Shown: piece by piece, positions 8,853 through 15,966 of the stretch
Layout: each line of letters begins with the position of its first letter
Position numbering within the stretch: the first letter of the stretch is position 1
DNA from: Caldilineales bacterium
GTDB lineage: Bacteria; Chloroflexota; Anaerolineae; J102
DNA: 38,210 nucleotides
Direction of reading: 5' to 3'
Assembly (NCBI GenBank): GCA_024102915.1
Contig: JAGFJG010000101.1
Coordinates: 1-38,210 of the forward strand
Made by a program: the position numbers and the translations under genes
Notes under the pieces: generated by a model
Database searches by the model: none
Told to the model about the DNA's origin: nothing
Seen by the model: the letters and a program-made list of their open reading frames with translations, nothing else

Positions 8853-10733
8853 TTACTGGCTCACGCGCTGCACTTCCGCCCCGGCCGGCGGCGTGAACCC
8901 AGGCCCATAGCGGAATTTGGCCTGCCAGGGGCGATACTTGCTGTTGAGCGTCTGGTTGATGAGAACCGTCCCTGCCGCATCTTTCACCACGCGCTTCACC
9001 GATGCGTCCATGCCTTCGACCGACCAATCGAACTGGACCACGCGTCCGGCGGGCAGGCCGGGGTCTTCCACATAAAGCGGCGGAGGAGGAGATTGGCGAT
9101 TCGTGTATTGCGGCTCTTCCGTTTCCACCGTCCAATTGGGTTTCGTGCCGTAAAAATCGAAGGTGAGCACGCCTTTAGCGCTGTCGATGACCGGCTTGAT
9201 CAGCAGGTGGTGCTCGGTTGTGTTGCGGAATTTGAAATCAACGGTCGGGGTATAAATGGTGGCATCAAGACCGGGTTTGCCGTACCAGCTCACCACATAG
9301 CCATGATTCCAGCGCTCCTCGATGGGGAAACCGCCGAACCAGGCCGTGCGGAAAACGGTGGTGCTGACCTGGCAAACCCCGCCGCCCACGCCGACTGCTG
9401 TGGTGTCGCCAGCTATGACCAATGAATCTTCGAAACCATTGGCAGCGGTCACATCCCCCACATGATCGACAAAGGAGAATACCTCGCCCGGCGGGATGAC
9501 CACGCCCACAAATTTGGAAGCAGCGACCTCGATATTCTTGATGCGGTCGGCGCTGGACCCCGCGAAACTGCTGGAACCCCTGGCCACCAATTCCTTGATG
9601 CCCAGGCTTGCGGCGTCTTGCGAACTGACCGCGGGCTGAATCACCTGGATGGGCAATCCCAGATGTCGGTCACCGGCGCTGAGGGCGGCGGTGATGGCTG
9701 CGACTGTTTGATCGACATCCAGTGCATAACCCTCGGCGCTGGGCGAAAGCTCGATCAACGTGCCTGTCTTGGCATCAAAATCGAAGCGAGCGTCGAGAGG
9801 GGGCCTTTGAATTTGCGAAGCCCAATCCTCGACCATTGCTCGCAGAGCGTCCTGTTTGAATTCGATGCGGATGCCGCCGGGTGCGTTTTCATCCGTGGCG
9901 GTTACAAGCAGCGCCGCCAGCGTGGCCGGGTCGAGAGCAAATTGGAAATCACCACGCGAATCGGCCAGCACGAGGGGCTGTTGCAACAGCTCCCGGATGG
10001 CGGATTGCGCTTCGTCCACGTCGGCTTCGGCGGCGGAAAGTTCACGCACGACCACCGGCACCACGCCGCCGCCGCCATGCTCCAACCGCTCCATCACGGC
10101 CGCTTGCGTGGCTGCCACATCGACGATCTGACCGGGACGTGAGGCTGACACCACCACCTGCAAATCGCTGAGGGTCAGCCTGGGTTCGGTCACATTATGA
10201 TTAAGCCCGGCTGTCCTTTTGACAATGGCCTGCGTGACGGAACCGGGCTGCACAACCAATTGGGGCGAAAGCCGTTTGCCTCGCCAAAAGGCTTGCCATT
10301 GCGAAAAGAGATTATCGACAGGCTCGCCGCTACGCCCCACCGCCAACGCCTGGATAGCCAATTGATTCGTGTCCACCTCGACCCCCAACTCTTCGCGCTT
10401 CAGCGGCCAGACCTGATCACCATGGCGCAGCGCCAGCGGCGGCAGATCGTACGTGTTGGCCGCTGCTTCAAGCGCTGTCTGCGCCTGCTCTTCGGACATG
10501 CCGCTCAGGTCAATTCCCAACGCCTGAACGCCCGGATACACTCGCCCGGCATACGTCAACTCGAATTGCGCCAGGGCGAAGACGAGGATGAGGACAGGGA
10601 CGAGCAGCCAGATTAGAAACAGCAGGCCGAGGTTGCTGCTACGCGATGTGCGTCTTGATAAGGGAACGGATGTTACTGCTTGTGCCATGGAAGCGGGGGA
10701 ATTGTGGGATGTCTGGGGAAACCCAACTAACAA
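8853..10733 (-). CDS. VanW family envelope protein
   Basis: A 626-residue protein with one N-terminal membrane helix (about residues 33-55) and an extracytoplasmic region. The first two thirds contain repeated beta/alpha segments resembling the putative peptidoglycan-binding domain that usually precedes VanW; GVQALGIDLSGMSEEQAQ is typical. The C-terminal third carries the VanW signature around GGGVCQVSTTVF with a nearby WNHGYVVSWYG, and ends in a Pro-rich stretch. VanW proteins occur in vancomycin-resistance clusters and, more widely, as cell-wall-associated proteins. Their biochemical activity is unresolved, and nothing here points to resistance: no vanHAX or two-component genes are nearby. 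It is a single-gene unit facing the NAD operon. Confidence 0.9.
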   Translation of the reverse strand: MLVGFPQTSHNSPASMAQAVTSVPLSRRTSRSSNLGLLFLIWLLVPVLILVFALAQFELTYAGRVYPGVQALGIDLSGMSEEQAQTALEAAANTYDLPPLALRHGDQVWPLKREELGVEVDTNQLAIQALAVGRSGEPVDNLFSQWQAFWRGKRLSPQLVVQPGSVTQAIVKRTAGLNHNVTEPRLTLSDLQVVVSASRPGQIVDVAATQAAVMERLEHGGGGVVPVVVRELSAAEADVDEAQSAIRELLQQPLVLADSRGDFQFALDPATLAALLVTATDENAPGGIRIEFKQDALRAMVEDWASQIQRPPLDARFDFDAKTGTLIELSPSAEGYALDVDQTVAAITAALSAGDRHLGLPIQVIQPAVSSQDAASLGIKELVARGSSSFAGSSADRIKNIEVAASKFVGVVIPPGEVFSFVDHVGDVTAANGFEDSLVIAGDTTAVGVGGGVCQVSTTVFRTAWFGGFPIEERWNHGYVVSWYGKPGLDATIYTPTVDFKFRNTTEHHLLIKPVIDSAKGVLTFDFYGTKPNWTVETEEPQYTNRQSPPPPLYVEDPGLPAGRVVQFDWSVEGMDASVKRVVKDAAGTVLINQTLNSKYRPWQAKFRYGPGFTPPAGAEVQRVSQ

Positions 10734-10800
10734 GACATAATCAGGCGCAGTCTAGCACATATGAGCGACCTAGCCAAGCAAGCCAGCTTACAAGATGATC

Positions 10801-10835
10801 AGCGGATGGCAGGCAGCAGATGGCGGATAGCGGCA
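10801..10835. repeat. Heptanucleotide-period tract
   Basis: Five 7-base units read AGCGGAT, GGCAGGC, AGCAGAT, GGCGGAT and AGCGGCA. They lie in the 276-base gap between the VanW gene and the methyltransferase operon. The phase is kept while individual units vary. Confidence 0.5.
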
Positions 10836-10954
10836 GCCGAGATATGGGCTTGTTGATCAGGCTCGACATCCTCAGGGCGCAATGTAGTTGCGAGTACGGA
10901 CACGGCACATGAGTTCTGCCATAGTACGGGGGCGAATCTTCCTCCTCCTTTGCG

Positions 10955-10994
10955 CAATACCGGCCAGGCATTTTTGGGCGCCTGGCCGGTATTG
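10955..10994 (+). terminator. Strong stem-loop with a T-tract on the + strand
   Basis: A perfect 15-bp inverted repeat, CAATACCGGCCAGGC (10955-10969) and GCCTGGCCGGTATTG (10980-10994), has a 10-base loop and is followed on the + strand by TTTTTG. It looks like a classic intrinsic terminator for + transcription, yet both flanking genes are on the - strand. It lies 15 bases past the stop of the methyltransferase, so it may also end that operon from the other side, but the U-tract is on the wrong strand for that. Confidence 0.6.
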
Positions 10995-11009
10995 TTTTTG
11001 TTCGCCATT

Positions 11010-11813
11010 TCAATCGTTCGATTGTACGCGTTCCGCCACCAGAAAATGCGATAAACCGAACGTGCGTAGAGACGTGTTTTCTAAGGTATAGGTCGCCCCG
11101 CGCACCAGGCGGCCCAGGCGGGGGAACCGGTAGATGATGTTATCGTAGCCGGGGTAGATTTGGCTGAAGTGGAGGATATGTAAAGGCAGGGGATCAAGCA
11201 GACGGCGGAGGTCGGATTTACGATAAGCGCGCACGTGCGGGGCCAAGCGATTACGCCAACGATCCGGCAAGTAATTGATCAGTGGTGTGTTGCCGAAGTG
11301 ATACTCGCCCTTCCAATAATGGCCGTGCGTCTCGTAGGGATAGAGACGGTTGGGCACGAAGAGCAGCAAACGTCCGCCCGGTCGCAACACGCGAGCAACT
11401 TCGGTCAGGGCTTTCGCATCATCGTCCACATGCTCCAGCACCTCGTGGGAGAGGATCGTGTCGAAACTGGCCGAGGGGAAGGGCAGCCGCTCCGCCGCGC
11501 CCACCAGACAGCCGTTGACGACCTGCGCAGCCTGCATGATGTCCTCCTCCACGATATCGAGCGAGACCACATGTGCGCCGGCAGCGGACAAATGGCGGCT
11601 GTACATGCCCACGCCCGCCCCGTCTACCAAGACATCCGCTCCCTCCAGCTTCCCCCATTGCCGGATCATATCGAAACGACGCACCTGACCCGCCCGCCAC
11701 ACATAGCTGGGATGGCCGAGCGCTGCCGCCTGCTCGTTGCTGCGACGAATTGGTTCCGGATTCCGACTTCCGACCTCCGACTTCTGATCTCTGCCTTCTG
11801 CCTTCTCGCTCAT
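11010..11813 (-). CDS. Class I SAM-dependent methyltransferase
   Basis: A 267-residue methyltransferase of the type 11 fold. The SAM-binding region reads VLVDGAGVGMYSRHL, followed by VVSLDIVEED (acidic residue after strand 2), LPFPSASFDTILSHEVLEHV and ALTEVARVLRPGGRLLLFVPN, the standard motif order. The C-terminus is longer than the minimal domain and probably carries substrate specificity; the substrate is unknown. The ATG chosen overlaps the stop of the PPOX-fold gene as ATGA; an upstream ATG at 11822 is an alternative. The first roughly 20 codons are encoded by a heptanucleotide tract and look like low-complexity sequence (EKAEGRDQKSEVGSRN), so the true domain starts near residue 25. Last gene of the seven-gene operon. 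Confidence 0.85.
   Translation of the reverse strand: MSEKAEGRDQKSEVGSRNPEPIRRSNEQAAALGHPSYVWRAGQVRRFDMIRQWGKLEGADVLVDGAGVGMYSRHLSAAGAHVVSLDIVEEDIMQAAQVVNGCLVGAAERLPFPSASFDTILSHEVLEHVDDDAKALTEVARVLRPGGRLLLFVPNRLYPYETHGHYWKGEYHFGNTPLINYLPDRWRNRLAPHVRAYRKSDLRRLLDPLPLHILHFSQIYPGYDNIIYRFPRLGRLVRGATYTLENTSLRTFGLSHFLVAERVQSND
11756..11804 (-). repeat. Seven-unit heptanucleotide tract inside the methyltransferase 5' end
   Basis: On the - strand the units read AAGGCAG, AAGGCAG, AGATCAG, AAGTCGG, AGGTCGG, AAGTCGG and AATCCGG. Seven units in unbroken phase (49 bases) lie directly after the ATGA overlap and are translated as the N-terminal tail of the methyltransferase. Confidence 0.75.
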
Positions 11814-12250
11814 CTCGTCCATTCTTCCTTGTGCCCGAAACCCAGCGTATTGTCGATCAACCGCATCCAATCGGGCGTGATCCGATAATAGCGGGCTTTG
11901 GCCAGCGGTCCGGCCAGCGTTTCCGCTTTCGCCAAAAACGGAAACCGGGCGGCGTAAATCGCCCGCGCGACCTGCTCTTCCGCCCTGTCGCACGGCTGTG
12001 CCCAGCCATGCAGTTGTAGCCCCCGAATGCTGCGCCAGTCCTGATTATTGGCTTCAATCGTCGCTGCCACCCGCGCCCCGCCGCCGATATGCTGGGCGTG
12101 CTTCGTCTTAGTCTCCGACAAAAAATAGAGGGTGAAATCAAGCGTGTGGGCATAGAAAACCGCACAGGCGTGCGACGTTCCCTCCGGCCCAACTGTAGCC
12201 AGCGCAAGCGTATTGTGCGCCATCAGAAAAGCGTGAATGCGTTCGTCCAC
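11810..12250 (-). CDS. PPOX-fold (pyridoxamine 5'-phosphate oxidase-like) flavin-binding protein
   Basis: A 146-residue split-barrel protein. The opening LMAHNTLALATVGPEGTSHACAVFY and the following LYFLSETKTKHAQHI are typical of the FMN-binding PNPOx-like family that includes general stress proteins and small flavin reductases. The family is too diverse to assign a substrate. It lies three bases after ubiX and overlaps the next gene by four bases, so it is translated within the salvage/quinone operon. A link with UbiX, which uses reduced FMN, is possible but only inferred from position. Confidence 0.85.
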   Translation of the reverse strand: MDERIHAFLMAHNTLALATVGPEGTSHACAVFYAHTLDFTLYFLSETKTKHAQHIGGGARVAATIEANNQDWRSIRGLQLHGWAQPCDRAEEQVARAIYAARFPFLAKAETLAGPLAKARYYRITPDWMRLIDNTLGFGHKEEWTR

Positions 12251-12253
12251 CGC

Positions 12254-12847
12254 TTACTGACTGCCGCCAGCCGTATTCCGGCTCAACCCCAGCCATTCCT
12301 TGTACATCTCGTTGGGCACGCCGATACGGGCCAGGATGCGACCGCAGGTGTTGTTCACCATGTCATCGATGGTTTGGGGCAGGGCGTAAAATGCGGGAAC
12401 CGGCGGGAAAATGACGCAGCCGATCTCGGCGGCCTGGGTCATCAGACGCAAGTGACCCAGATGCAGCGGCGTCTCGCGCACGACCAGCAGCACGGGCCGT
12501 CCCTCTTTCAATTGCACATCGGCTGCGCGCGTCAAGAGATCGGCGTCGTAGCTGTGGGCGATGCTGCTCAGCGACTTGATCGAACAGGGCGCTACGATCA
12601 TGCCCATGGTCTCGAATGAGCCAGAAGCGATAGCCGCGCCGATGTCGCCGGGCCGGTAGATCACATCGGCCAGGGCTTCGACCTGTTTGGGCGTGTATTC
12701 GGTCTCCTGAGCGATGGTGATGCCCGCCGAAGGAGAAATCACGACATGCGTTTCGATGTCGGTCGCCTGTCGCAGGATTTCCAGCAGGCGAATGCCGTAA
12801 ATCTGACCGGAAGCGCCGGAGAGAGCGATGATGAGGCGTTTAGTCAT
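12254..12847 (-). CDS. ubiX: UbiX family flavin prenyltransferase
   Basis: A 197-residue flavoprotein of the UbiX/Pad1 family, which attaches a prenyl group to FMN to make the cofactor used by UbiD-type decarboxylases. Typical segments are IIALSGASGQIYGIRLLE (FMN binding), APCSIKSLSSIAHSYDADLLTRAADV, VRETPLHLGHLRLM and the PPVPAFY segment. Length is normal. It sits directly after ubiE/menG in the operon, consistent with menaquinone synthesis through a UbiD-dependent decarboxylation, as in the futalosine route. No UbiD homologue is present in this window. Confidence 0.93.
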   Translation of the reverse strand: MTKRLIIALSGASGQIYGIRLLEILRQATDIETHVVISPSAGITIAQETEYTPKQVEALADVIYRPGDIGAAIASGSFETMGMIVAPCSIKSLSSIAHSYDADLLTRAADVQLKEGRPVLLVVRETPLHLGHLRLMTQAAEIGCVIFPPVPAFYALPQTIDDMVNNTCGRILARIGVPNEMYKEWLGLSRNTAGGSQ

Positions 12848-12881
12848 GGGAATTGCGGATTTCCAAATTCGGATGGCGGAT
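12847..12881. repeat. Heptanucleotide-period tract between ubiE and ubiX
   Basis: Five 7-base units on the + strand read TGGGAAT, TGCGGAT, TTCCAAA, TTCGGAT and GGCGGAT. They fill almost exactly the space between the ubiE stop and the ubiX start, where other genes of this operon are only 3-21 bases apart. Confidence 0.5.
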
Positions 12882-13585
12882 CATACTGTACCCACATGCA
12901 GGGCGATTGTCCCCGCCATCATCGTCCGATAAGAGACATCTCGTAGCCCGACTTCTTCCATAAGCGCCTTGAGGACGGGCGGGCGGGGGAAGGCGACGGT
13001 GGAGGCGGGCAGATATTTGTAGGCGTTCTTGTTGCTGCTCAGCAGCGCGGTGACGCGGGGCACGAACTGATGGAAATAGAATCCGAATACATCACTCCAC
13101 ACCGGCGTATCCGGCCTGGTGATCTCCAGGCACACCACGCGCCCACCCGCCCTGACAACCCGCATTTGTTCGGCGAAGGTGGCGACAATATCGGACACAT
13201 TGCGCATGAGGAAGCCGGAGCAGGTCGCATCGAACGTATTGTCGGCAAAGGGCAGGCGCATGGCGTCGGCCCCGACAAAAGGCAATTTCTCTGCCCCTTC
13301 TTTCGCCTGCCCCACCCGCATCATTTCCATCGTGAAATCGGCGCCGATGACGTGCACGTCGGGCTGCATACGCAAAGCTTCCAGGGCGATATCGCCCGTG
13401 CCGGTCGCCACATCGAGAAGCAGGCCGCCGGGGGGCAAGTGGCAGGCTTTCACGACCAGTCGCCGCCAGGATTGATCCTGGCCGAGCGTCATCAGCCGGT
13501 TCATCAGATCGTAGCGGCGAGCGGTTCCGGCGAACATGGATCGCACGTAGCGCGGTTTCTCTTCGGGCGAGGGCAGGTCGGTCAT
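12881..13585 (-). CDS. menG: Demethylmenaquinone methyltransferase (UbiE/MenG family)
   Basis: A 234-residue SAM-dependent C-methyltransferase acting in the last step of menaquinone (or ubiquinone) synthesis. The N-terminal YVRSMFAGTARRYDLMNRLMTLGQDQSWRR matches the family signature (written YVRxMFxxxAxRYDxxN). The SAM site LLDVATGTGDIALE, GADFTMEMM, the LPFADNTFDA region and FLMRNV follow. Length is normal. Given the likely phylum, menaquinone is the more likely product, so menG is preferred over ubiE. It lies nine bases after the aldolase gene in the operon. Confidence 0.93.
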   Translation of the reverse strand: MTDLPSPEEKPRYVRSMFAGTARRYDLMNRLMTLGQDQSWRRLVVKACHLPPGGLLLDVATGTGDIALEALRMQPDVHVIGADFTMEMMRVGQAKEGAEKLPFVGADAMRLPFADNTFDATCSGFLMRNVSDIVATFAEQMRVVRAGGRVVCLEITRPDTPVWSDVFGFYFHQFVPRVTALLSSNKNAYKYLPASTVAFPRPPVLKALMEEVGLRDVSYRTMMAGTIALHVGTV

Positions 13586-13594
13586 GGGCGGATG

Positions 13595-14233
13595 TCAACC
13601 ATAATTTGCCAGGATTTCGGCGATCTCATTGGCGGAGAGGGGACGCAAAGCGCCAGCCGCTGTCGCCAGCAAGCAGATATGCGCTGTCTCATCGATCTGC
13701 AAGGTGCGCATGCGGGCACGGACAACCGTATCGCCCGTGACGAGGACGCCGTGATTGCTCAACAAGACGGCAAAATGATCCGTCAATCCCCGCTGAACCG
13801 CCGTCGCCAGCTTTTCGGTGCCGGGCAAGTCATAGGGCAGATTGGGCACGCAATCTCTCAGATAGACGGCGAAATCCGGCGTGCAGGCCGGCAGATCCCG
13901 GCCCTGCATGGCCCAGGCGATGGCATGAACCGGGTGGCAGTGGATGACGACACGCGCCTCAGGGCGGGCACGGTAGGCAGCCAGGTGCATGGGCGTTTCC
14001 AACGAGGGGCGGGGCGATTCCGCCGGTCGGGAATAGGGTTCGTGCAACGCCACGGGCAAGAAATCTTCGAGGGTCAACTGGTGGAGTTGGCTGCCAGAGC
14101 GGGAGATAAGTATCGTATCATTCTGGCGCAGGCTGAGGTTGCCGCCGCTGCCCAGCACCAACCCTCGCTCGACCAGTTCTCTGCCCAGCAAAATCAAATT
14201 GCGTTTCTGTTCGTGCAGCAACGATTGATCCAT
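13595..14233 (-). CDS. Class II aldolase/adducin family protein, candidate 5-deoxyribulose- or methylthioribulose-phosphate aldolase
   Basis: A 212-residue zinc-dependent aldolase/epimerase-like protein, the same size as L-fuculose-phosphate aldolase, MtnB dehydratase and the Ald2 enzyme of the DHAP shunt. The active site is complete: GLVLGSGGNLSLR (about residues 24-36), catalytic Glu79 in PSLETPMHLAAY, zinc ligands His98 and His100 in VIHCHPVHA, and His161 in LSNHGVLVTG. It follows two MTAP/PNP-family genes by four bases, and a remnant of mtnA lies close by. Phosphorylase, isomerase and this enzyme would convert 5'-deoxyadenosine or methylthioadenosine to a ketose phosphate and then DHAP plus an aldehyde, or dehydrate it in an MtnB-type pathway. 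Sequence alone does not decide between aldolase and dehydratase. Confidence 0.88.
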   Translation of the reverse strand: MDQSLLHEQKRNLILLGRELVERGLVLGSGGNLSLRQNDTILISRSGSQLHQLTLEDFLPVALHEPYSRPAESPRPSLETPMHLAAYRARPEARVVIHCHPVHAIAWAMQGRDLPACTPDFAVYLRDCVPNLPYDLPGTEKLATAVQRGLTDHFAVLLSNHGVLVTGDTVVRARMRTLQIDETAHICLLATAAGALRPLSANEIAEILANYG

Positions 14234-14237
14234 TACG

Positions 14238-15020
14238 TCATCCCCATGTGCGCCAGTCTTCCGTCAAGATGCCGCGCTGTCGTGGGCCAGCCTGCAAATG
14301 ATCACAACCACAACGGAGCGGAGCGGGCAGGCCGGCAAAAATGGCGGGCAGAGCGCGCAGAATCGTCTGGTCGGCTTCGCGCACTTCCCCGCCGGGCTGG
14401 GTTTCCGCTCGATCGGCGCCGAGGGCAGTGACAACGCCAATGGCGGCAAAGCATAGTTCCAGTTCTTTCGCCAGATAGACCTCAGGCACAAGATTCAGCC
14501 CGCGCACCTGAGCGCCCCACAGCCGGAACATGTGCACCTCGGCGGCGGTTTCGCGGCGAGGCCCTTCGCCGCCCAGATAGACGGTCGGGCGGGCGGCGGG
14601 CAAATGATGGGACAACGCCTTGGTGATGTCGGTGCAGAAGGGCGGGTTTTGTTGGATATATCCAGCGCCCGTGCTCTCGAAGAAGGTGCTGGGCTGATGT
14701 TTCGTCCAGTCGATGTAGTCAGACGGGAGGATGATGTCGCCCCGCCCCAAATCGGCGTCCAGACCGACTACGCTATCCCAGGCGATGATGCGCTGCACAC
14801 CCAACGATTTTGCCGCCCAAATTGTGGCCCGCGGGTCGGTGCGGCTGGGGCCGCCAAAATAGGGCAGAATCCAGACGCCCAGCCCATCATGTTGCTGGCG
14901 ACGCGCAAAGGGTCCGGCCTGTCCATAAGGCGTTTCGATGGTACGCTGTTCAACCGGAGCGCCCAGCGCTTCGAGGGCGCGAGGCGGAACCGGTTGGGCG
15001 AGGATGAGGAGGTGGGGCAT
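14238..15020 (-). CDS. MTAP/PNP-family nucleoside phosphorylase-like protein, copy 1 (atypical active site)
   Basis: A 260-residue protein with the MTAP/PNP fold: the TPYG loop, ATIWAAKSLGVQRIIAWDSV, PSDYIDWTKHQPSTFF, GGEGPRRETAAEVHMFRLWGA and VPEVYLAKELEL all align with its neighbour, copy 2, and with MTAP. Several key positions differ. The phosphate-binding Arg-His (RHG) is replaced by Tyr54-Phe55-Gly. The Met-Thr that packs on the ribose is Leu175-Asn176. The purine-recognising Asp/Asn position is Ala199. Either it uses a different substrate or it has lost catalysis and acts with copy 2, for example as a hetero-oligomer subunit. It starts 21 bases after copy 2 and is followed after four bases by the aldolase. 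Confidence 0.85.
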   Translation of the reverse strand: MPHLLILAQPVPPRALEALGAPVEQRTIETPYGQAGPFARRQQHDGLGVWILPYFGGPSRTDPRATIWAAKSLGVQRIIAWDSVVGLDADLGRGDIILPSDYIDWTKHQPSTFFESTGAGYIQQNPPFCTDITKALSHHLPAARPTVYLGGEGPRRETAAEVHMFRLWGAQVRGLNLVPEVYLAKELELCFAAIGVVTALGADRAETQPGGEVREADQTILRALPAIFAGLPAPLRCGCDHLQAGPRQRGILTEDWRTWG

Positions 15021-15022
15021 TG

Positions 15023-15071
15023 AAGTGTCAGGCGGCAGGTTTCAAGTGCCAGGTTGCAGACGACAGGCGGC
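15023..15071. repeat. Seven-unit heptanucleotide tract between the two phosphorylase genes
   Basis: On the + strand the units read AAGTGTC, AGGCGGC, AGGTTTC, AAGTGCC, AGGTTGC, AGACGAC and AGGCGGC, in unbroken phase. The tract spans the short gap and runs into the last nine codons of phosphorylase copy 2, whose C-terminal residues (RLQPGT) are therefore repeat-encoded. Confidence 0.75.
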
Positions 15072-15848
15072 GTTGAGGAGGATGGGCAGGCAGGTGTGGG
15101 CGACTTCGGGGCCGAATTGGCGGCGAGGAGGTCGATTGCCGGCGCGGCCGGTGGCGTAATTGGTAATATAGCACAGGCTGGCATAAGGGATGCCAAGTTC
15201 CTGGGCCAGGAATAGTTCAGGTGACAGGGTCATGCCCACCAAATCGGCGCCGGCGGCATGGTAGAATGCGATTTCGCTGGCTGTTTCCAGGCGCGGGCCT
15301 TCGGTGCAAACATACGTGCCGGAATCGTGCACGGGGGATCGGGGATTAGAGTCTGAAGATTGGGTTTGATGCTCATTCATACCTGGCAATATGGCGGCGC
15401 GGGCGACGGGATGAAAGGCAGGGCCGGAAGCGGACGGCAGGTCTTCATGGCCGAAGGTGGCGACGCGGGCGCGGGTGAAGTCGATGAAATCGTCGGGCAC
15501 GACCAGATCGCCAACTTCGAGGTAGCTGGCGATGGCGCCTGTGCCGTTCCACGAAAAGATGGCGCTCACCCCCAGCATTTCCGCCGCCCAGACGATGGCG
15601 CGATGGTTGACGAAAGCGGCCGAGCGGGCAAGCTGGTCGGCCCCATGCCGAGAGCAAAAGGCGACAGGCGGGGACTCCGGATCAGGTCGGAGGAAGGAGA
15701 TAGCCGGGGATAGGCCGTAGGGCGTTTCGAGGGTTGCGGTTTTGCCAAGCGGGTGATAAGGCGACAGGTCGAGGCCATACGCAGCCGTGCCGCCGATGAT
15801 GAGGGCGACTGGCGGCGCTTCAAACGAGTTCCGCGGCGATGTATGCAT
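15042..15848 (-). CDS. mtnP: MTAP/PNP-family purine nucleoside phosphorylase, copy 2
   Basis: A 268-residue nucleoside phosphorylase of the MTAP/PNP family. The phosphate site Arg67-His68 (SRHG), the FVNHRA segment, EGPR (183-186) and Met206-Thr207 are retained, so it should be active. The purine-specificity position is Asn230 in ITNYATG rather than the Asp of human MTAP. Asn at this place is typical of 6-oxopurine (inosine/guanosine) enzymes and of methylthioinosine phosphorylases. Residues 159-172 are an insertion encoded by a heptanucleotide tract. The start at 15848 is preferred because upstream ATGs would add an unconserved tail toward the divergent HNH gene. TTGTCG and TAGGAT, 17 bases apart, lie just upstream on this strand as a weak promoter candidate. 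It is the first gene of the operon. Confidence 0.87.
   Translation of the reverse strand: MHTSPRNSFEAPPVALIIGGTAAYGLDLSPYHPLGKTATLETPYGLSPAISFLRPDPESPPVAFCSRHGADQLARSAAFVNHRAIVWAAEMLGVSAIFSWNGTGAIASYLEVGDLVVPDDFIDFTRARVATFGHEDLPSASGPAFHPVARAAILPGMNEHQTQSSDSNPRSPVHDSGTYVCTEGPRLETASEIAFYHAAGADLVGMTLSPELFLAQELGIPYASLCYITNYATGRAGNRPPRRQFGPEVAHTCLPILLNAACRLQPGT
15333..15374. repeat. Heptanucleotide tract inside phosphorylase copy 2
   Basis: Six 7-base units on the + strand read GGGGGAT, CGGGGAT, TAGAGTC, TGAAGAT, TGGGTTT and GATGCTC. The 42 bases equal exactly 14 codons, so the reading frame is kept. The encoded segment (about residues 159-172, rich in Ser/Gln/Asn) has no counterpart in copy 1. 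Confidence 0.55.
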
Positions 15849-15966
15849 ACGCCCGATCCTACAGTAACTCATGTCCCACGACAAGGATGATAGCTGAAAT
15901 TTGCGTCCGGGAGCGGTTTTGGGTAGGCTTTGGTTGACAAATGCCTCCCTCCTCTTGGGGCCGAAC

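Noticed and set aside
9462..10142. Long + strand frame (226 codons) opposite the VanW gene
   Set aside because: It is antisense to a clearly recognisable VanW protein and shows no domain or ribosome binding site; it reflects high-GC codon bias.
8853..10733. Vancomycin resistance determinant
   Set aside because: VanW-family proteins are widespread outside resistance clusters, and no vanH, vanA/B, vanX or van regulator genes are present.
10799..11008. Small - strand frame downstream of the methyltransferase beginning MANKNNTGQAP
   Set aside because: Its start region is the arm of the 15-bp hairpin, and the rest covers the heptad tract; no family resemblance or good coding signal.
13070..14431. 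453-codon + strand frame across the menG and aldolase genes
   Set aside because: It runs opposite two genes with full catalytic motifs and its composition (His/Arg/Gly-rich, no family signature) is that of a shadow frame.
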